From Dehalococcoidia bacterium (GTDB taxonomy: Bacteria > Chloroflexota > Dehalococcoidia > Bin125), in NCBI GenBank assembly GCA_022824765.1, contig JAJDZG010000116.1, forward strand, positions 1 to 40,802: DNA of 40,802 nucleotides. Direction: 5' to 3'. Numbering within the stretch: position 1 is the stretch's first letter; each line of letters begins with the position of its first letter. This document shows positions 25,095 through 34,179 of the stretch, piece after piece. Made by a program: the position numbers and the translations under genes. Under the pieces are notes generated by a model. The model searched no databases. It had not been told where the DNA came from and saw only the letters and a program-made list of their open reading frames with translations.

Positions 25095-25613
25095 CTACTC
25101 GGACGCATCGGTGTCAATCACCAGCATGATGTCGCCCTGGTCGACCGCGTCGCCCGCGGCGACCGAGACTTCCGTCACGCGGCCCGTCGCGGGAGAACGA
25201 ATCTCGTTGTTCATCTTCATCGCAACAATGACCAGCAACGGATCGCCTTCCTCGACGACATCGCCGACTGCGACCAACACTTCCGTGACCTGGCCAGTCA
25301 TCGGCGCCGGCATGCGAACCTCTCCCGCGATGGCCGGACCCGTCGCCGTCAGCGATCCTGCGCTGCGCTCGATCTCCGTGTAGTGGCGATCCGGTCCGAT
25401 GAAGACTTCGGCCGACTTGCCGTCGCGACGGATCGCGATCGGAATGCGGCGGCCATCGACGTACAAACGGAACAGCGTGCTGTCGTCGACCGACTCAAGC
25501 TCGAGCTCGTAGCTGCGATCGCCGAGCTCCGCGCGAAATCGACCGTCGCCCGTCTCGTCGATCGTGACCTCTTGCAGTGCGCCGTTGACGTTCAGCCGGT
25601 AGTTCTTCGCCAT
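25095..25613 (-). CDS. accB: Biotin carboxyl carrier protein with biotin-transfer-like N-terminal domain
   Basis: 172 aa. It carries CO2 on biotin between the carboxylase and carboxyltransferase. The C-terminal lipoyl-like domain (about 98-172) has VAMKMNNEIRSP with the biotinylated K133. The N-terminal part (KNYRLNVNGALQEVTI, SYELELE, FRLYVDGRRIPIAI) looks like the beta-barrel transfer domain of acyl-CoA carboxylase alpha chains, not like the Pro/Ala-rich linker of E. coli BCCP. ATG at 25613 is chosen over an upstream start at 25658, since the family-like region starts there. It lies 22 nt inside the end of accC. The partner carboxyltransferase is not in the window, so acetyl- or propionyl-CoA use is open. 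Confidence 0.9.
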   Translation of the reverse strand: MAKNYRLNVNGALQEVTIDETGDGRFRAELGDRSYELELESVDDSTLFRLYVDGRRIPIAIRRDGKSAEVFIGPDRHYTEIERSAGSLTATGPAIAGEVRMPAPMTGQVTEVLVAVGDVVEEGDPLLVIVAMKMNNEIRSPATGRVTEVSVAAGDAVDQGDIMLVIDTDASE

Positions 25614-27154
25614 CCCTGCTCCACTGGGTATCGTCGCCCGCGCGCCGAGGCGGCCCAACCGCCGCGCCGGGCCGTTCGCCCGCCCCGATCCGACTGGGCA
25701 GCCTCGCCTTGTGTGTGAAAGAAGAGCGCCGCAGCCAGTGTCGCCTCGAGCGAGGTGACCGGCCGCTCCGACTCGTTGAGTATCTCATTCTCCTCCACGT
25801 ACAGCGTGTGGATATCGCCCGAGCGGAAGTGCTCGTCGTCCATCAACGCCTGGTGGAACGGAATCGAGGTGCTGAGCCCAATCACCAGATACTCACCGAG
25901 CGCCCGCTTCATGCGTCGGATGCACTGTTCGCGCGTCTCGCCCCAGGTGATCAGCTTGCTGATCAGCGAGTCGTAATAGGGGCTCACGCCGACACCACGG
26001 GCGAGCATCGAGTCGAGCCGCACGCCAGGCCCGTCGGCCTCGCGAAACCAGGCGATCGGGCCGATGGACGGGGCGAAATCGCGGTATGGATCCTCGGCGG
26101 TGATGCGGCACTCCATCGCCCAGCCGCGAATCGGCCGCTCGGCGGCGGTGTAACCGAGTGGCTGACCACCGGCGATCTTGAGTTGGTCCTGGACCAGATC
26201 CACCCCGCGCACGAGCTCGGTCACCGGGTGCTCCACCTGCAGGCGGGTATTCATCTCGAGGAAGGCAAAGTTCTTGCCGTCAGGTGCCTTCGGATCGTCC
26301 CAGACGAGGAACTCAACCGTGCCGGTCGAGGTGTAGTCGCAAGCGCGCGCCGCGTTCGTCGCCGCTTCTTCCATGCGCGCGCGCAGCTGTGCCGACACGC
26401 CCGGCGCGGGCGCTTCCTCAACCAGCTTCTGACGCCGCCGCTGTGCCGAGCAGTCACGCTCGCCCAGGCAAACGACATTGCCGAAGCTATCGGCGACGAC
26501 CTGAATCTCAATGTGCCGCGCCGGGCGCAGCAACTTCTCGACAAAGACCGCGCCGTCGCCGAAGGCGGTGATCGCCTCCTCCTGAGCCTGCTGGACCGCC
26601 CGCTCGATCTCCTCGGCCGATTCAACGACGCGGATGCCGCGTCCGCCGCCGCCGGCCGAGGCCTTGATCGCGATCGGATACCCAATCTCGTCCGCAATGG
26701 CTTTCGCATCGGCGGGATCGTCAAGCGGATCGATCGTGCCCGGGATGATCGGGACGCCGGCCTGCTTCATCGTGCGGCGCGATTCGATCTTGTCGCCCAT
26801 CAGCTCGATGGCCTCAGGGCTGGGGCCGACGAAGATGATGCCAGCCTCGCGGCAGGCGCGCGAGAAGTCAGTGTTCTCAGAGAGGAAGCCATAACCGGGG
26901 TGAACCGCGTCCGCGCCCGTCTGCCTGGCGGCCTCCAGCACCGCGTCGGCGTTGAGGTAGCTTTCCGCTGGCGTTGGTCCGCCGATCCGAACGGCCTCGT
27001 CGGCCATTCGCACATGGCGGGCGGTGCGGTCAGCGTCGGAGAACACGGCCACCGTTTGAATGCCCAGGTCGCGCGCGCCGCGAATGACGCGCACCGCAAT
27101 CTCGCCCCGATTGGCGATCAACAGCTTGTCGAACGGTCGCTGTTCGTCAGTCAC
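25592..27154 (-). CDS. accC: Biotin carboxylase subunit of acyl-CoA carboxylase
   Basis: 520 aa from GTG. It carboxylates biotin with ATP and bicarbonate. Motifs: FDKLLIANRGEIAVRVIR at the N terminus, HPGYGFLSEN, GDKIESRRTMKQAGVPIIPG, the ATP-grasp loop KASAGGGGRGIRVV, LGERDCSAQRRRQKLVEEAP, and catalytic EMNTRLQVEHPVTE, then DSLISKLITWG. TTG at 27160 is possible, but GTG at 27154 has GGGAG nine bases upstream while TTG has it only three bases away. The last 45 residues are Arg/Gly-rich and not conserved; they overlap accB. A TATGAT -10-like box is at 27214-27209. Confidence 0.95.
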   Translation of the reverse strand: MTDEQRPFDKLLIANRGEIAVRVIRGARDLGIQTVAVFSDADRTARHVRMADEAVRIGGPTPAESYLNADAVLEAARQTGADAVHPGYGFLSENTDFSRACREAGIIFVGPSPEAIELMGDKIESRRTMKQAGVPIIPGTIDPLDDPADAKAIADEIGYPIAIKASAGGGGRGIRVVESAEEIERAVQQAQEEAITAFGDGAVFVEKLLRPARHIEIQVVADSFGNVVCLGERDCSAQRRRQKLVEEAPAPGVSAQLRARMEEAATNAARACDYTSTGTVEFLVWDDPKAPDGKNFAFLEMNTRLQVEHPVTELVRGVDLVQDQLKIAGGQPLGYTAAERPIRGWAMECRITAEDPYRDFAPSIGPIAWFREADGPGVRLDSMLARGVGVSPYYDSLISKLITWGETREQCIRRMKRALGEYLVIGLSTSIPFHQALMDDEHFRSGDIHTLYVEENEILNESERPVTSLEATLAAALFFHTQGEAAQSDRGGRTARRGGWAASARGRRYPVEQGWRRTTG

Positions 27155-27253
27155 AGTCAACGTCTCCCACGGCCGCTCCAGCTGCCCGCATCCTCAGGCA
27201 GCACAGCGATCATAACCGCGCCATCGATGTTGGAGTATCGAGCGCGCCACGAA

Positions 27254-29083
27254 TCAGGCGGGCTCGGCAGCGCGCCGCCGACGTAGGTCGCTCAGCAACG
27301 CACGAATCTCGTCCAAAGATTTGGCTCCCAGATCGTCGCCGCTGCGGACGCGGACGGCCGCCGCTCGAGCGTCCACCTCGCGATCACCGATCACGAGCAG
27401 GTACGGAATCTTGCGCTTCTGGCCGTTGCGAATCTTGGCCTGCATCCGTTCGTTGCCGTCGTCGACGTCCACCCGCAGCCCGGCCGCTCGCAAGTCAGCC
27501 GCCACTTCGCGCGCCCAGTCCAGGTGACGATCCGCAATCGGGATGCAGCGCGCCTGGACCGGCGCCAGCCAGAGCGGGAAGTTGCCCGCGTAATGCTCGA
27601 TCAAGATGCCCAGGAACCGCTCGAACGATCCGTGAATCGCGCGATGAATGACGACCGGCGTGCGGCGCTCCCCGTCCTCTGCGACGTACACGCAGCCCAA
27701 CCGCGCCGGCTGGATCAGGTCGAGTTGGATCGTCGACAACTGCCACTCGCGGCCCATGGCGTCGGAGACGAACAGGTCTGCCTTCGGCCCGTAAAACGCG
27801 GCCTCGCCCTCCTGCTCGACATAATCAATGCCAGCGCTGTCGAGCGCCGACCGCAGCGCCGTCACTGCGGTCTGCCATGCGCCGGGATCATCGACGTACT
27901 TGCCACTCTCGCCCGGCAGCGACAGCTCGTAGCGGAAGTTAGGCATGCCGTATGTCTCGAACAGCGTCTGGACCAACTCCAGCACACGCGAGACCTCGTC
28001 AGAAATCTGCTCAGGCGTGATGAAGATGTGGCAGTCGTCCTGCGTCAGCGAGCGCACTCGCGTCAGCCCCGACAACTGGCCCGACTTCTCGTACCGGTAC
28101 AGCGTCGTGTACTCCGCATAGCGCAGCGGAAACTCCCGGTAGGAGTGCAGCGTGTGGTTGTACAGCGTCATGTGAACCGGGCAGTTCATCGGCTTCAGGT
28201 AGTAGGCCTCCGGGTCCTCGTCGTCGGGGTCTTCGCGCATCGCCGGATACATGACGTCGGCGTAGTTCTCCAGGTGTCCCGAACGCCGGAACAGCTCGCC
28301 GCGCGCGACGTGTCCCGTCCAGACTTCCTGATAGCCGCGCGCCTCCTGCAGCTCGCGGATCAACCTCTCCATCTCCTGCCGAATGATCGCCCCGTCGGGC
28401 AGCAGCAACGGCACGCCCGCGCCGACGAGCTCGGAGAACGCGAACAGCCCCAGGTCGCGGCCGAGCTTGCGGTGGTCCCGCCGCTGCGCTTCTTCAATCC
28501 GCTGGAAGTGCGCGTCAAGTTCTTCCCGCGTGGCAAACAGCGCGCCGTAAACCCGCTGCAGCTGCGGACGCGTCTCGTCGCCGCGCCAATACGCGCCGGC
28601 GACATTGGTCAGACGGAACGGACCGATCTGCCGCGTCGATTCCACGTGCCCACCCTGGCAGAGGTCGGTGAACTCCGCGTGTGTGCAAATGCCCAACTGT
28701 TCGGCATCGGCGCTGAACTGATCGATCAGCTCCTGCTTGAACGGCTGGTCGGCAAACATCTCCCGCGCGTCCGCGACTGGAATCTCGCGCCAGTCGAAGG
28801 CGTGATTCCGACCCATCTCCTTGCGCATCCGCTTCTGGATCGTCGACAAATCCTCCGGCGTCAGCGGACGCGGCAGGTCGAAGTCGTAGTAGAACCCGGT
28901 CTCGATCGGCGGACCAATGGCGAACTTGGCATCCGGGAACATCTGCAGCACGACCTGCGCCAGGACGTGCGCCGCGGAGTGCCGCATCCGCCTCAGCCAC
29001 TCGTCGGCGTCGACCTCGTCCTGCGCGGCAACGCCGCCCGTGCCGACGGCGTCGATGGCTCCGTCGAAGGGATCCTCCGCCAT
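27254..29083 (-). CDS. thrS: Threonyl-tRNA synthetase lacking the TGS domain
   Basis: 609 aa against 642 in E. coli. The N-terminal TGS (N1) domain is missing: after about 30 residues the protein goes straight into the editing domain, RHSAAHVLAQVVLQMFPDAKFAIGP. Its editing residues are kept (HSAAH and TDLCQGGH). The class II core has MNCPVHMTLY, RYAEYTTLYRYEKSGQLSGL, TQDDCHIF and VIHRAIHGSFERF, giving the Cys and two His zinc ligands. The anticodon domain is at the C terminus. tRNA-Val lies 47 nt upstream, so no missed N-terminal extension fits. accC-accB lie between thrS and infC, which are direct neighbours in many bacteria. Confidence 0.96.
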   Translation of the reverse strand: MAEDPFDGAIDAVGTGGVAAQDEVDADEWLRRMRHSAAHVLAQVVLQMFPDAKFAIGPPIETGFYYDFDLPRPLTPEDLSTIQKRMRKEMGRNHAFDWREIPVADAREMFADQPFKQELIDQFSADAEQLGICTHAEFTDLCQGGHVESTRQIGPFRLTNVAGAYWRGDETRPQLQRVYGALFATREELDAHFQRIEEAQRRDHRKLGRDLGLFAFSELVGAGVPLLLPDGAIIRQEMERLIRELQEARGYQEVWTGHVARGELFRRSGHLENYADVMYPAMREDPDDEDPEAYYLKPMNCPVHMTLYNHTLHSYREFPLRYAEYTTLYRYEKSGQLSGLTRVRSLTQDDCHIFITPEQISDEVSRVLELVQTLFETYGMPNFRYELSLPGESGKYVDDPGAWQTAVTALRSALDSAGIDYVEQEGEAAFYGPKADLFVSDAMGREWQLSTIQLDLIQPARLGCVYVAEDGERRTPVVIHRAIHGSFERFLGILIEHYAGNFPLWLAPVQARCIPIADRHLDWAREVAADLRAAGLRVDVDDGNERMQAKIRNGQKRKIPYLLVIGDREVDARAAAVRVRSGDDLGAKSLDEIRALLSDLRRRRAAEPA

Positions 29084-29130
29084 CGCGCTGCTCTCGGGTG
29101 CTCGTGCTGATCAGATGAAACTGTGCGGCG

Positions 29131-29207
29131 TGGTGGGCGATACTGGACTTGAACCAGTGACCTCTGCGATGTCAACGCAGCGCTCTAGCCAACTGAGCTA
29201 ACCGCCC
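29131..29207 (-). tRNA. tRNA-Val (GAC)
   Basis: Minus-strand cloverleaf, 77 nt with encoded CCA (29133-29131). Acceptor GGGCGGT pairs with ATCGCCC. The anticodon stem CTGCG/CGCAG encloses loop TTGACAT with anticodon GAC. T loop GGTTCAAGTCC is standard. It is upstream of thrS on the same strand. Confidence 0.96.
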
Positions 29208-29340
29208 GCACCGTGCTGCCGACGCAGCGTGGACGGACGACGCCGCCTGCATCTCATCGTATGCCTCGCAGTTCCGACTGGTCAACGCGCCGCGCAACCC
29301 ACGCACGCGGTCTGACGAACGCGTCTGCGGTAAGATCAGT

Positions 29341-29354
29341 GTCAACTCGTTGAC
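29341..29354. promoter_or_regulatory. Perfect dyad GTCAACTCGTTGAC over back-to-back -35 boxes
   Basis: Six-base arms with a two-base centre. It contains the -35 TTGACG of the plus-strand promoter, and TTGACA on the minus strand (29345-29340), so it may be either a protein site or simply two divergent -35 boxes face to face. Confidence 0.45.
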
Positions 29355-29378
29355 GTTGTGCGCTGCGTTGGCTAGCTT
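29350..29378 (+). promoter_or_regulatory. Candidate promoter toward tRNA-Lys/tRNA-Leu
   Basis: TTGACG (29350-29355), 17 bases, TAGCTT (29373-29378). The -10 is enclosed by a 7-bp inverted repeat, CGTTGGC at 29366-29372 and GCCAACG at 29381-29387. Confidence 0.55.
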
Positions 29379-29574
29379 GCGCCAACGACGTGACACAGCA
29401 CCGACGATCGGAGTCGAAGTGGGCCAAGGAACTTTCCGATCATCTGCAGAGCGGGGCAGCGTGCAGTCAGAGCGTGCGGCGCATGAGTGGTCGCCTCCGA
29501 CGGCGAGTGTCCGCGCCCGTGTACCATTGGGAGACGCGCCACTGCCGTTGGCACGGCGCGAGACCACCGGTCGC

Positions 29575-29650
<76 letters not shown>

Positions 29651-29724
29651 ACGACAGGTTCGCGAGCGAGGCGGCGCTTCGCTCGGAGCAGATTCTCCAC
29701 GGGCCGCATCGCTCGTCATCCCGC

Positions 29725-29809
29725 GGGGAAGTGTCGGAACTGGCAGACGAGCACGATTTAGGATCGTGTGCCGCAAGGCGTAGGAGTTCGAGTCTCCTCT
29801 TCCCCACCA
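29725..29809 (+). tRNA. tRNA-Leu (TAG)
   Basis: 85 nt with encoded CCA, class II with a long variable arm (TGCCGCAAGGCG). Acceptor GGGGAAG pairs with CTTCCCC. The anticodon stem CACGA/TCGTG encloses TTTAGGA, giving anticodon TAG. It follows tRNA-Lys by 74 nt, probably one transcript. Confidence 0.96.
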
Positions 29810-29881
29810 TCGGCCGCGAGTCTGTCGTTCGCCGACCCGTGCACCATGCGGCGATTTCGGCGTCGCTGAAGGAGTGTTCAC

Positions 29882-30920
<1,039 letters not shown>

Positions 30921-30928
<8 letters not shown>

Positions 30929-32183
30929 GAACGAACAACTGTCTGAGAACAAACAACCCGAAGTCGTCGACACGCCCGAAGAACCGCAAGCAGCCCAGTC
31001 TGAATCCACCGATGAGGCTGCCGCGGGCACGATGACCCCCGAGCAGATGCGCGCCGCTGCCGCATCGTCCGTCGGCCAGGCCGCCGCCGCCGTCGCCGAA
31101 CTCGGTCACGGCGGACGCACCGAGCCGCACGACAACACGCTGCTCGAGGTCGAAGACCTCAAGATGTACTTCCCGGTCACGGCCGGGCTGCTGCTCAAGC
31201 GCAAGGTCGCCGACATCAAGGCGGTCGACGGCATTTCCTTCGCCGTCCGCGAGGGTGAAACCCTCGGCCTGGTCGGAGAGTCAGGCTGTGGCAAGTCGAC
31301 CACCGGCCGCGCGATCCTGCAGCTGTACCGGCCGACCGCTGGCAAGGTCTTCATGTCGCCGCCGCGCTACACATCGCACATCGGCGCCGACGCCAATGGC
31401 GCCGACGCCGTCGACGAGACGCCCGAGGTGATCGCCGACGAGTCAGTCGACTTGACGACGTTGGGCGGCCGCAACCTGCGTGCCTACCGCCGACAGATGC
31501 AGATGATCTTCCAGGACCCGTATGCGTCCCTGAATCCGCGTATGAGCGTCGGCAGCATCGTCTCCGAGCCAATGGTCATTCACGGCCTGCAAAAGGGCCG
31601 CCGCAAGGAACGCGTCCGCGAGCTGCTCGAGACCGTCGGGCTCAACCCCTACTTCGCCAGCCGCTATCCCCACGAGTTCTCGGGCGGACAGCGACAGCGC
31701 ATCGGCATCGCCCGTGCGCTCGCGGTCGAGCCGGCGTTCATCGTCTGCGACGAGCCGGTCTCGGCCCTCGACGTGTCGATTCAGGCGCAGATCATCAACC
31801 TGCTCGAAGACTTGCAGGCGGACTTCGGTCTGACCTACCTCTTCATCGCACACGACCTCTCCGTGGTGCGCCACATCTCGCACCGCATCGCCGTCATGTA
31901 CCTCGGCAAGATTGTGGAATTGGCCCAGTCGGACCGCCTCTACGAGAATCCACTGCACCCGTACACGCAGGCGCTGATCTCAGCGGTGCCGATCCCCGAC
32001 CCCGCGCTGGAACGCCGCCGCGAACGGTTGATCCTCACCGGCGATGTGCCCAACCCGATTGCGCCGCCGCCGGGCTGCAACTTCCACACGCGTTGCCCGA
32101 TCGCGATCGACATCTGCCGCGAGGAGGACCCCGAGTGGCGCGAGATCGTTGACGACCACTTCGTCCGCTGCCACCGCGTCTAG
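30921..32183 (+). CDS. Oligopeptide/dipeptide ABC transporter ATP-binding protein (OppF/DppF type) with N-terminal extension
   Basis: 420 aa. Second ATPase of the pair. The first 70 residues are a low-complexity Glu/Gln/Ala-rich extension not found in typical OppF; it starts with an 18-bp duplication ([12 protein letters not shown]). Walker A GESGCGKS lies at 119-126. An acidic insert of about 30 residues (about 145-178) precedes the Q-loop [17 protein letters not shown]. Signature [15 protein letters not shown], Walker [16 protein letters not shown]-loop [12 protein letters not shown]. The C-terminal domain has [25 protein letters not shown] at 30921 is chosen because the frame upstream only reads through the oppD-like gene. 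Confidence 0.95.
30924..30959 (+). repeat. 18-bp imperfect tandem duplication in the OppF-type gene
   Basis: TCTGAGAACGAACAACTG is followed at once by TCTGAGAACAAACAACCC, giving [12 protein letters not shown] right after the start Met. It is in frame and lies in a probably disordered tail. Confidence 0.8.
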
Positions 32184-32207
32184 CCGGCAACAGCATCGGA
32201 CACTGCC

Positions 32208-32233
32208 AGAGCGGGGCCGCGAGGCCCCGTTCT
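32208..32233 (+). terminator. Hairpin terminator after the ABC ATPase genes
   Basis: AGAGCGGGGCC-GCGA-GGCCCCGTTCT: an 11-bp stem with one G-U pair and a GNRA-type loop, 25 bases after the stop. It is followed by GCGTCTCC, not a real T run, so efficiency may be moderate. Confidence 0.7.
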
Positions 32234-32278
32234 GCGTCTCCGACGGCAGGCGCAGCGGTGGCGGTCCCCTCTGACTGA

Positions 32279-32284
32279 TACGAT
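32279..32284 (+). promoter_or_regulatory. -10-like box directly before lepA
   Basis: TACGAT, 8 bases before the ATG of lepA, with no good -35. If it is used, the mRNA would start at or next to the ATG, that is, nearly leaderless; lepA lacks a clear Shine-Dalgarno, which fits. Confidence 0.35.
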
Positions 32285-32292
32285 CAGGGAAC

Positions 32293-34164
32293 ATGAACGC
32301 CACCGCCGCCTTCGACCCTCAGCGCATCCGCAACTTCTGCATCGTCGCGCATATCGACCACGGCAAGTCGACCCTGTCAGATCGCCTGATGGAGGCGACG
32401 GCCACCGTTGACCGCCGCGACATGTCCGACCAGTTGCTCGACTCAATGGATCTCGAGCGGGAAAAGGGCATCACGATCAAGGCGCGCGCCGTGCGCATGG
32501 ATTACCACGGCCGCGACGAGGACTATCGCCTGCATCTGATTGACACACCGGGCCATGTTGACTTCTCATACGAAGTCTCGCGCAGCCTGGCAGCCGCAGA
32601 AGGCGCCCTGCTCGTCGTCGACGCCGTGGAGGGCATTCAGGCACAGACCCTGGCCAACGTCTACCTCGCGATGGAACAAGACCTCGCCTTGATTCCCGTC
32701 ATCAACAAGATCGACCTCGACGTCGCCCGCCCGGAGGCAATCGCGGCCGAACTGGTCGACGTGATCGGTTTCTCGGACGACGAAATCCTCTACGTCTCGG
32801 CCAAGACCGGGCAAGGCATCGACCAACTGCTCGACGCCATCGTCGAGCGCATTCCGCCGCCCGAGGGAGAGCCGGACCATCCGCTGCGCGCGCTGATCTT
32901 CGACTCCGAGTACGACTCCTACAAGGGCGTGATCGCCCACGTCCGCGTGGTCGACGGCGAGGCCAAGGGGCAGACGCCATTGCGGCTCTGCGCGACGAAC
33001 CGACGCTTCGAGGCGATGGAAGTGGGCAGCTTCTCGCCCGATCTGCTCCGCCAGGCGTCGCTCGCCGTGGGAGACGTCGGCTACGTCGCCACGGGCCTCA
33101 AGGACGTCGCCGATGTCCGCGTCGGCGACACGATGACCATTGGCGGACGTCATCAGCCCGACCCGCTGCCTGGCTATCGCGAGCCCAAAGCGATGGTCTT
33201 TGCCGGCTTGTATCCCGCCAACTCCGCCGATTACCAGGAGCTCTCCGACGCGCTCGACAAGCTGCGCCTCTCGGACAGCGCCATCCAGTATCAACCCGAG
33301 TCGTCGGCCGCGCTCGGCTTCGGATATCGGATGGGATTCCTCGGTCTGCTGCACATGGAGATCGTCCAGGAGCGGTTGGAGCGCGAGTACGGGCTCGAAC
33401 TGGTCTTTACCGCGCCGTCCGTCGAGTACGAGGTTGAGGGCGTTGACGGTCAGGTGCGGCTGATCGAGAACCCGTCCGACCTGCCCGCGCCGAATCACGT
33501 CGCCGAGATCCGTGAACCGTGGGTGCGCATCTCCGTGATCGCGCCGCACGACCACGTCGGCGCGGTGATGGAAACGGTCACCGGCCGACGCGGCGTCTAC
33601 GACCGAATGGAGTATCTCCAGCGTTCCGGCTCAGCCACGGGCGCGAACGGCAACGGCGCAGCACCGACGACCAACGACATTCGCGTGCTGCTCGAGTACG
33701 AGCTACCGCTCTCCGAGATCCTGACCGATTTCTACGATGACCTGAAATCGCGCACACGCGGCTATGCGAGCCTTGATTACTCGCTGATCGGCTATCGAGC
33801 GGCCAAGCTGGTCAAGCTGGACCTGCTGATCAACGGCGAGCCGGTCGACGCGCTCTCGGCGATCGTCCACTCCGACGCGGCCGCCACGCAAGGCCGCGAG
33901 CTGGCCGATCGGCTGCGCAAGCTGATTCCGCGCCAACTCTTCGACGTCCCAATCCAGGCCGCGGTTGGCGGTCGGATCGTGGCCCGCGAAACCGTCCGCG
34001 CGGTCCGCAAGAACGTCACCGCCAAGTGTTACGGCGGCGACATCACTCGCAAGCGCAAGCTGCTCGCGCGTCAAGCCGAAGGCAAGAAGCGGCTCAAGCG
34101 CGTCGGCAACGTCGAAATCCCGCAGGAAGCCTTCCTGGCCGTCCTGCAGCTCGGCAAGAACTGA
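32293..34164 (+). CDS. lepA: Elongation factor 4 (LepA), ribosome back-translocating GTPase
   Basis: 623 aa. A GTPase related to EF-G, thought to help stalled or stressed ribosomes or 30S maturation. G1 AHIDHGKST (19-27), G2 region [11 protein letters not shown]3 [17 protein letters not shown]4 NKID, G5 [10 protein letters not shown]. LepA-specific later parts: [43 protein letters not shown] and the C-terminal [31 protein letters not shown] region. A Gly/Asn/Ala-rich insert of about 18 residues ([18 protein letters not shown]) sits in the later domain and explains the length over the usual 600. Confidence 0.98.
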   Translation: MNATAAFDPQRIRNFCIVAHIDHGKSTLSDRLMEATATVDRRDMSDQLLDSMDLEREKGITIKARAVRMDYHGRDEDYRLHLIDTPGHVDFSYEVSRSLAAAEGALLVVDAVEGIQAQTLANVYLAMEQDLALIPVINKIDLDVARPEAIAAELVDVIGFSDDEILYVSAKTGQGIDQLLDAIVERIPPPEGEPDHPLRALIFDSEYDSYKGVIAHVRVVDGEAKGQTPLRLCATNRRFEAMEVGSFSPDLLRQASLAVGDVGYVATGLKDVADVRVGDTMTIGGRHQPDPLPGYREPKAMVFAGLYPANSADYQELSDALDKLRLSDSAIQYQPESSAALGFGYRMGFLGLLHMEIVQERLEREYGLELVFTAPSVEYEVEGVDGQVRLIENPSDLPAPNHVAEIREPWVRISVIAPHDHVGAVMETVTGRRGVYDRMEYLQRSGSATGANGNGAAPTTNDIRVLLEYELPLSEILTDFYDDLKSRTRGYASLDYSLIGYRAAKLVKLDLLINGEPVDALSAIVHSDAAATQGRELADRLRKLIPRQLFDVPIQAAVGGRIVARETVRAVRKNVTAKCYGGDITRKRKLLARQAEGKKRLKRVGNVEIPQEAFLAVLQLGKN

Positions 34165-34179
34165 ATCGCAAGAACTCAA

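Larger units (their letters stand above)
29208..29574. other. Intergenic region between divergent tRNA genes, with dyads
   Basis: About 370 bp with no supported gene. It holds a plus-strand promoter candidate (29350-29378), a perfect 6-2-6 dyad (29341-29354), a 7-bp dyad around the -10 (29366-29387) and a strong hairpin CGCGCC...GGCGCG at 29535-29560 with an inner TGCC-gtt-GGCA stem, 14 bases before tRNA-Lys. The function of the roughly 190 nt between promoter and tRNA-Lys is not clear. Confidence 0.6.

Noticed and set aside
25709-27286. A long plus-strand open frame (525 aa) antisense to accC
   Set aside because: It is an antisense shadow of a GC-rich gene; accC on the other strand has clear conserved motifs.
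27524-29110. A long plus-strand open frame (528 aa) antisense to thrS
   Set aside because: Same reason: composed of Arg/Leu/Val/Gln-rich shadow sequence, while thrS is complete on the other strand.
29172-29567. Minus-strand open frame ending RLAQLARALR
   Set aside because: The end is translated tRNA-Val sequence read antisense; the rest shows no codon-like pattern or Shine-Dalgarno.
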